From assembly GCA_003445475.1 (NCBI GenBank), contig DMDP01000073.1, positions 1 to 9,264 of the forward strand: a DNA stretch of 9,264 nucleotides, in the 5' to 3' direction. Shown piece after piece: positions 5,797-9,264 of the stretch. Under the pieces are notes generated by a model. It saw nothing but the letters and a program-made list of their open reading frames with translations, was not told the origin of the DNA and ran no database searches. Both the position numbers and the translations under genes were made by a program. Every line of letters begins with the position of its first letter. Position 1 is the stretch's first letter. Source of the DNA: Peptococcaceae bacterium (GTDB lineage: Bacteria; Bacillota; Desulfotomaculia; Desulfotomaculales; UBA12532).

Positions 5797-7275
5797 TTGC
5801 CAGGGGAACAAAGCCCCGGTTTTCGCAAAGAGAAGGATCTTCTGGGCGAGATGCCCGTTTCTTCTACCGCCTATTACGGCATCCATACCCTGCGGGCACA
5901 GGAGAACTTTGCCGTCTCCGGCATTACGGTCCACCCGGACCTCATCTGGGCGCTGGCGGTGGTCAAGAAAGCGGCGGCCCTGGCCAACCTGGAACTCGGC
6001 CTCCTCGATACCCGCCGCGGAGCGGCCATCGCGCAGGCGGCAGAGGAACTGGCCGCGGGGAGGTGGCGCGACCAAATCGTGGTCGACGCCTTCCAGGGCG
6101 GCGCGGGCACCTCAACCAACATGAACGTCAACGAGGTGATTGCCAACCGGGCGATCGAGTTGCTCGGCGGCAAAAAGGGCGACTACGCGCTCGTTCACCC
6201 TCTGGACCACGTTAACCTGGGGCAGTCCACTAATGACGTTTACCCCACGGCGCTGCGGGTCGCCGCCATCAGGCTGGTGCGGGAACTCGCCCAGGGGACG
6301 GCGAAGCTGCAGGGTGCGTTGCAAGCCAAGGAGAAGGAGTTCGCCGCCATTCTGAAGATCGGCCGTACCGAGATGCAGGATGCCGTCCCGGTCACCCTCG
6401 GTCAGGAGTTCGGCGCCTGGGCCGAGGCGGTGGCGCGCGACTGGTGGCGTCTTTACAAGGCGGAGGAGCGACTGCGGCAGGTCAATCTCGGCGGCACGGC
6501 GGTCGGAACCGGCCTGAATGCCAACCGGCGGTATATCTACCGTGTTATCGAAATCCTGCGGGAGTTAACCGGTTTCGGGCTGGCGCGCGCGGAGAACGCC
6601 TTCGAGGCCACACAAAACGCCGACGTATTTGCGGAAGTCTCCGGCTTCCTGAAGGCGGCCGCGGTCAACCTGGCCAAAATCGCGGGGGATTTGCGTCTGC
6701 TCTCGTCCGGCCCCCGGGCGGGTCTCGCCGAAATCAGGCTCCCCGAGGTGCAGGCCGGCTCATCCATCATGCCCGGCAAGGTTAACCCGGTTATTCCGGA
6801 AATGGTGACGCAGGTCGCCTACCAGGTGATGGCCAACGACGTGGCCATCAACATGGCCGCCGCGTCCGGACAACTTGAGCTAAACGCCTTTCTGCCCCTG
6901 ATCGCCCACAATCTCCTCCAGTCGCTGACGCTTCTGACCAACACCGTTAACCTTTTCGCCGATAGATGTATCCAGGGCATTCAGGCCGATGCCGCCCGCT
7001 GCCGGGAACTGCTGGACGCCAGCCAAGGCGTGATTACGGCCTTCGTTCCCTACATCGGGTACGAGAAGGCCACCGATCTGGTGCTCAAGGCGACGGCAAC
7101 CCGGCGGCCGGTGGCCGATCTCCTGGTCGAAGAGGGGTTGTTCTCTCCCGACGAGATCGAGGCTATACTGCGTCCCGAGGAACTGACCACGCCGGGTATC
7201 GCCGGAGCGCGTTATTTCCGACAGAAGCGAGGTGATGGGTCGTCGAGGACCAGGGCAGGTTTGCCGGCAAAATAA
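5797..7275 (+). CDS. aspA: Aspartate ammonia-lyase (492 aa)
   Basis: Converts L-aspartate to fumarate and ammonium. All aspartase/fumarase superfamily signatures are present: YYGIHTLRAQENF (26-38), which favours aspartase over fumarase; GGAGTSTNMNVNEVIANRA (101-119); HVNLGQSTNDVYPTALR (138-154); KIGRTEMQDAVPVTLGQEF (187-205); and the mobile catalytic loop GSSIMPGKVNP (321-331), with Ser322 the expected base. Length is normal for the family, with a short non-conserved tail after about residue 478. The start is TTG at 5797, with GGAGGG 10 nt upstream inside the preceding gene and 2 nt after its stop. Location between TM1266 and hydG ties it to hydrogenase maturation: it could provide ammonium for the dithiomethylamine ligand, or fumarate elsewhere in metabolism (inference). 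A fumarase assignment is unlikely. Confidence 0.93.
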   Translation: MPGEQSPGFRKEKDLLGEMPVSSTAYYGIHTLRAQENFAVSGITVHPDLIWALAVVKKAAALANLELGLLDTRRGAAIAQAAEELAAGRWRDQIVVDAFQGGAGTSTNMNVNEVIANRAIELLGGKKGDYALVHPLDHVNLGQSTNDVYPTALRVAAIRLVRELAQGTAKLQGALQAKEKEFAAILKIGRTEMQDAVPVTLGQEFGAWAEAVARDWWRLYKAEERLRQVNLGGTAVGTGLNANRRYIYRVIEILRELTGFGLARAENAFEATQNADVFAEVSGFLKAAAVNLAKIAGDLRLLSSGPRAGLAEIRLPEVQAGSSIMPGKVNPVIPEMVTQVAYQVMANDVAINMAAASGQLELNAFLPLIAHNLLQSLTLLTNTVNLFADRCIQGIQADAARCRELLDASQGVITAFVPYIGYEKATDLVLKATATRRPVADLLVEEGLFSPDEIEAILRPEELTTPGIAGARYFRQKRGDGSSRTRAGLPAK

Positions 7276-7299
7276 TCTTTTTGAAAGGAGAGATAAAGC

Positions 7300-8775
7300 G
7301 TGTTGTCCCCGGAAGAGCGAAGCTGGCGCGAGCAGCGCATGACCGTAATCAGAAAGTACGAAGAAACCGAAAGGCGGGCGGACTTCATAAACGACGAGGA
7401 AATCTGGCGCGTCCTCGAAAGCAAGGCCCATCCCGCCCGCACGGAGGTCGAAGAAGTTCTGGCCAAGACGCGGGAATTGAAGGGTCTAACGCCGGAAGAG
7501 GCGGCGGTGCTGATCAACTGCCGCGACCCCGAGCTTCTGGAGGAAATTTTCGCCACCGCGCGCTGGATTAAAGAACAGGTGTACGGCAACCGGATCGTCC
7601 TCTTTGCGCCGCTATACATTTCCAGCCCGTGCGTGAACAACTGCGCCTACTGCGGCTTTCGCCACACCAACGACGCGGTAACCAAGAGAACCCTCTCGAC
7701 GGAGGAACTGGAGGACGAGGTAAGGATCCTCACCTCGAAGGGTCACAAGCGCCTGATCGTGGTCTACGGGGAGCACCCGGTCAGCGACATTGACTTTATG
7801 TGCCACACCATCGAAAAGATTTACCAGACCAGGAACGGGCGCGGGGAGATCAGGCGGGTAAACGTAAATGCGGCGCCGCTGACGGTGGAGGAATACCGGC
7901 AACTCAAAGAGGTCGGTATCGGCACCTTCCAGGTCTTCCAGGAGACCTATCACCACGAGACCTACCGGAAGATGCACCCGGCCAACACCCCCAAAGGCTC
8001 ATACCGCTGGCGCCTTTTCGCCCTGCACCGCGCCCAGGAGGCAGGCATCGACGATGTCGCCATCGGCGCCCTTTTTGGTCTTTACGACTGGCGCTTCGAG
8101 GTTCTGGGTCTCATCTACCACGCCATGGACCTCGAGCGGGAGTTCGGCGTGGGGCCGCATACCATTTCCTTCCCCCGGCTTGAGCCGGCGTTGAACACCC
8201 CGCTCACCACCGGCTCACCGTACCTGGTTAGCGATGACGACTTGAAGAAAATAATCGCCATCTTGCGCTGTGCCGTCCCCTATACCGGCCTCATCCTGAC
8301 CTGCCGGGAGCGCCCGGAACTGCGCCGGGAACTTATCAGGCTCGGCGTCTCGCAGACCGACGGCGGCTCCCGCATCGCCGTGGGCGGGTACGCCGAAATG
8401 GAGCGCGAACACATCCCGGACCGCGAGCAGTTCCAACTGGGCGACACCCGCTCCCTCGACGCCTTCATCTACGAACTCTGCCGGGACGGCTACATCCCCT
8501 CCTTCTGCACCGCCGGCTACCGTTCCGGGCGGACGGGGTGTCATTTCATGTCCTTCGCCAAGAAGGGCCTGGTGAAAAACTTCTGTACCCCCAACGCCGT
8601 GCTCACCTTCAAGGAGTATCTCCTGGACTACGCTTCGCCCGCGACCCGCGAGCTGGGCGAGCAGGTCATCGACCGGTACCTGGAGGCGTTCGCTCGGCAG
8701 ATGCCGCGGCGTGCAGAAGCGTTGAAGGGGATGTTAGCCCGGCTGGAGGTTGGCGAACGTGACCTGTACTTCTGA
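7300..8775 (+). CDS. hydG: [FeFe]-hydrogenase maturase HydG, radical SAM tyrosine lyase (491 aa)
   Basis: HydG cleaves tyrosine with S-adenosylmethionine chemistry and makes the Fe(CO)2(CN) synthon for the H-cluster. Seen: the radical-SAM motif CVNNCAYC (Cys111, 115, 118) after LFAPLYISSP; a TIM-barrel body with VNVNAAPLTVEEYRQLK, FQETYHHETYRKMHP and GPHTISFPRLEPA; and a C-terminal auxiliary-cluster region FCTAGYRSGRTGCHFM with a distal Cys429. The classical auxiliary motif is CX2CX22C. Here the first (Cys403) and third (Cys429) are in register, but the second is Gly406 (GGC codon), and an extra Cys414 is present. Length is slightly above the usual ~470. The start is GTG 7300, with AAAGGAG 9 nt upstream and 24 nt after aspA. 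HydG rather than ThiH is supported by the neighbours and the C-terminal extension. hydE and hydF are not in this window. Confidence 0.96.
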   Translation: MLSPEERSWREQRMTVIRKYEETERRADFINDEEIWRVLESKAHPARTEVEEVLAKTRELKGLTPEEAAVLINCRDPELLEEIFATARWIKEQVYGNRIVLFAPLYISSPCVNNCAYCGFRHTNDAVTKRTLSTEELEDEVRILTSKGHKRLIVVYGEHPVSDIDFMCHTIEKIYQTRNGRGEIRRVNVNAAPLTVEEYRQLKEVGIGTFQVFQETYHHETYRKMHPANTPKGSYRWRLFALHRAQEAGIDDVAIGALFGLYDWRFEVLGLIYHAMDLEREFGVGPHTISFPRLEPALNTPLTTGSPYLVSDDDLKKIIAILRCAVPYTGLILTCRERPELRRELIRLGVSQTDGGSRIAVGGYAEMEREHIPDREQFQLGDTRSLDAFIYELCRDGYIPSFCTAGYRSGRTGCHFMSFAKKGLVKNFCTPNAVLTFKEYLLDYASPATRELGEQVIDRYLEAFARQMPRRAEALKGMLARLEVGERDLYF

Positions 8776-9256
8776 GGCGCGAAGCGGGACGTCCGGCAAC
8801 TGGCGAAAACTGCCAGACGCAACACTTTCCGGGGAAGGGCTGCTCCAGGCGCTGCAGGAGGCAGCCGCCCGTGCGTGCGCAGCATACGGCGTGCCCAAGA
8901 TTTACTTCGCGCTGGCGCTCGGGAAGCGGCTCCACTACCTCACGGGGTACGGCAAGGAAACCTATCTTCCGGCTACCAGGGAACCCCTGGGGCACGGCAT
9001 ATGGGTCTTCATCGAGGGGGGCGAGCATCTGACGGCGGCCCAAAGGGAAGAGCTTGTCGGCACCTTGAGGTCATTAGCTGGGATTTGCCGTGAACAGTGG
9101 CGGGGGGGGAAGGGCCCGCCCTCCGGGCCGCGCACGACAGGAGAGGGGGGGGAGCGGGGGGCCCCCCCCCCCCCCCCCCCCGCCCGCGTTAGGAACCCGA
9201 AATTCCAAATACTTCCCCCCGGCTCCCCCCTTCACACCACCCCGCCACAGCAATAA
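8759..9256 (+). CDS. Unrecognised small protein downstream of hydG; 3' end unreliable
   Basis: I do not recognise the family. The start GTG at 8759 has GGAGGT at 8745-8750, 9 nt upstream, and overlaps the end of hydG by 17 nt in another frame, which indicates translational coupling. The trustworthy part (about 110 residues) has an amphipathic helical stretch GLLQALQEAAARACAAYG, then a hydrophobic strand-like KIYFALALGKRLHYLTGYG and HGIWVFIEGG, and a helix TAAQREELVGTLRSLAGICREQW. It looks like a compact soluble alpha-beta protein, with no membrane segment or cluster motif. Beyond about base 9100 the frame enters long G and C runs encoding a Gly/Pro-rich tail that is probably artefactual, so the real stop is uncertain. 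The position after hydG suggests a maturation-linked role, which is only inference. Confidence 0.55.
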   Translation: MTCTSEARSGTSGNWRKLPDATLSGEGLLQALQEAAARACAAYGVPKIYFALALGKRLHYLTGYGKETYLPATREPLGHGIWVFIEGGEHLTAAQREELVGTLRSLAGICREQWRGGKGPPSGPRTTGEGGERGAPPPPPPARVRNPKFQILPPGSPLHTTPPQQ

Positions 9257-9264
9257 ACCATGAC
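9102..9264. repeat. Homopolymer-rich low-complexity end
   Basis: Contains G runs of 8 (9102-9109), 8 (9145-9152) and 6 (9156-9161) directly followed by 20 consecutive C (9162-9181), then C-rich sequence. Nothing else in the window resembles this. The likeliest explanation is sequencing or assembly noise at a contig end. A genuine G/C tract is less likely. Confidence 0.7.

Noticed and set aside
5797..7275. Class II fumarase instead of aspartase
   Set aside because: The YYGIHTLRAQENF segment is the aspartase form; both families share the GSSxMPxKxNP loop, so that alone does not decide.
7300..8775. ThiH (thiamine tyrosine lyase) instead of HydG
   Set aside because: The C-terminal auxiliary-cluster region, length and hydrogenase neighbours fit HydG.
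1..9264. CRISPR array, tRNA, rRNA, insertion sequence or attachment site
   Set aside because: No regularly spaced repeats, RNA gene signatures, transposase frames or flanking repeats were seen on either strand.

Overview
This looks like a piece of a GC-rich, anaerobic, probably thermophilic or acetogenic/sulfate-reducing Firmicute (Clostridia/Moorella/Desulfotomaculum-like). The evidence is strong AAGGAGG-type ribosome binding sites, frequent GTG/TTG starts, cytoplasmic multi-cluster [FeFe]-hydrogenases, an MvhD-type electron carrier, and a hydG gene in a TM1266-aspA-hydG cluster. I cannot name a species. The content is almost entirely [FeFe]-hydrogenase structural genes and H-cluster maturation genes.

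Left half (1-4407, all leftward): a compact apparent operon. In transcription order it holds (1) an MvhD domain fused to a NuoF-type C-terminal [4Fe-4S] module, (2) a degenerate ferredoxin-like N-terminus fused to the same [4Fe-4S] module, (3) a complete 582-residue [FeFe]-hydrogenase catalytic subunit with a NuoG-like N-terminus, (4) a 91-residue protein that is only the NuoF-type [4Fe-4S] module, and (5) a second hydrogenase catalytic subunit, paralogous to the first, which runs off the left edge inside its first H-cluster motif. No NuoF FMN/NADH-binding domain is visible in the window. The layout suggests a hydrogenase with tandem catalytic subunits wired through several small iron-sulfur adaptors, possibly delivering electrons to an HdrA-type partner through MvhD.

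Middle (4408-5539): a divergent intergenic region followed by a DUF3842 gene. The intergenic region holds a leftward intrinsic terminator about 75 nt ahead of the hydrogenase operon (a possible attenuator). It also holds a good rightward sigma-A-like promoter, and just downstream of its predicted start a roughly 115-nt element closed by a long stem (a candidate structured leader). The DUF3842 gene ends in an intrinsic terminator. A further hairpin with a T-tract lies directly before the next ribosome binding site.

Right half (5540-9264, rightward): a TM1266-family putative hydrogenase regulator, aspartate ammonia-lyase, the radical-SAM H-cluster maturase HydG, and a small unrecognised protein, all with short spacing or overlap. 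HydG would make the Fe-CO-CN synthon, and aspartase could supply the ammonium used for the dithiomethylamine bridge (inference). The last ~160 bases contain long G and C homopolymers and look like a poor-quality contig end.

Three motif departures deserve attention: both hydrogenases carry TSCSPGW instead of TSCCPxW, the complete one also has an extra Cys in its third H-cluster motif, and HydG has CxxG instead of CxxC in its auxiliary-cluster motif.
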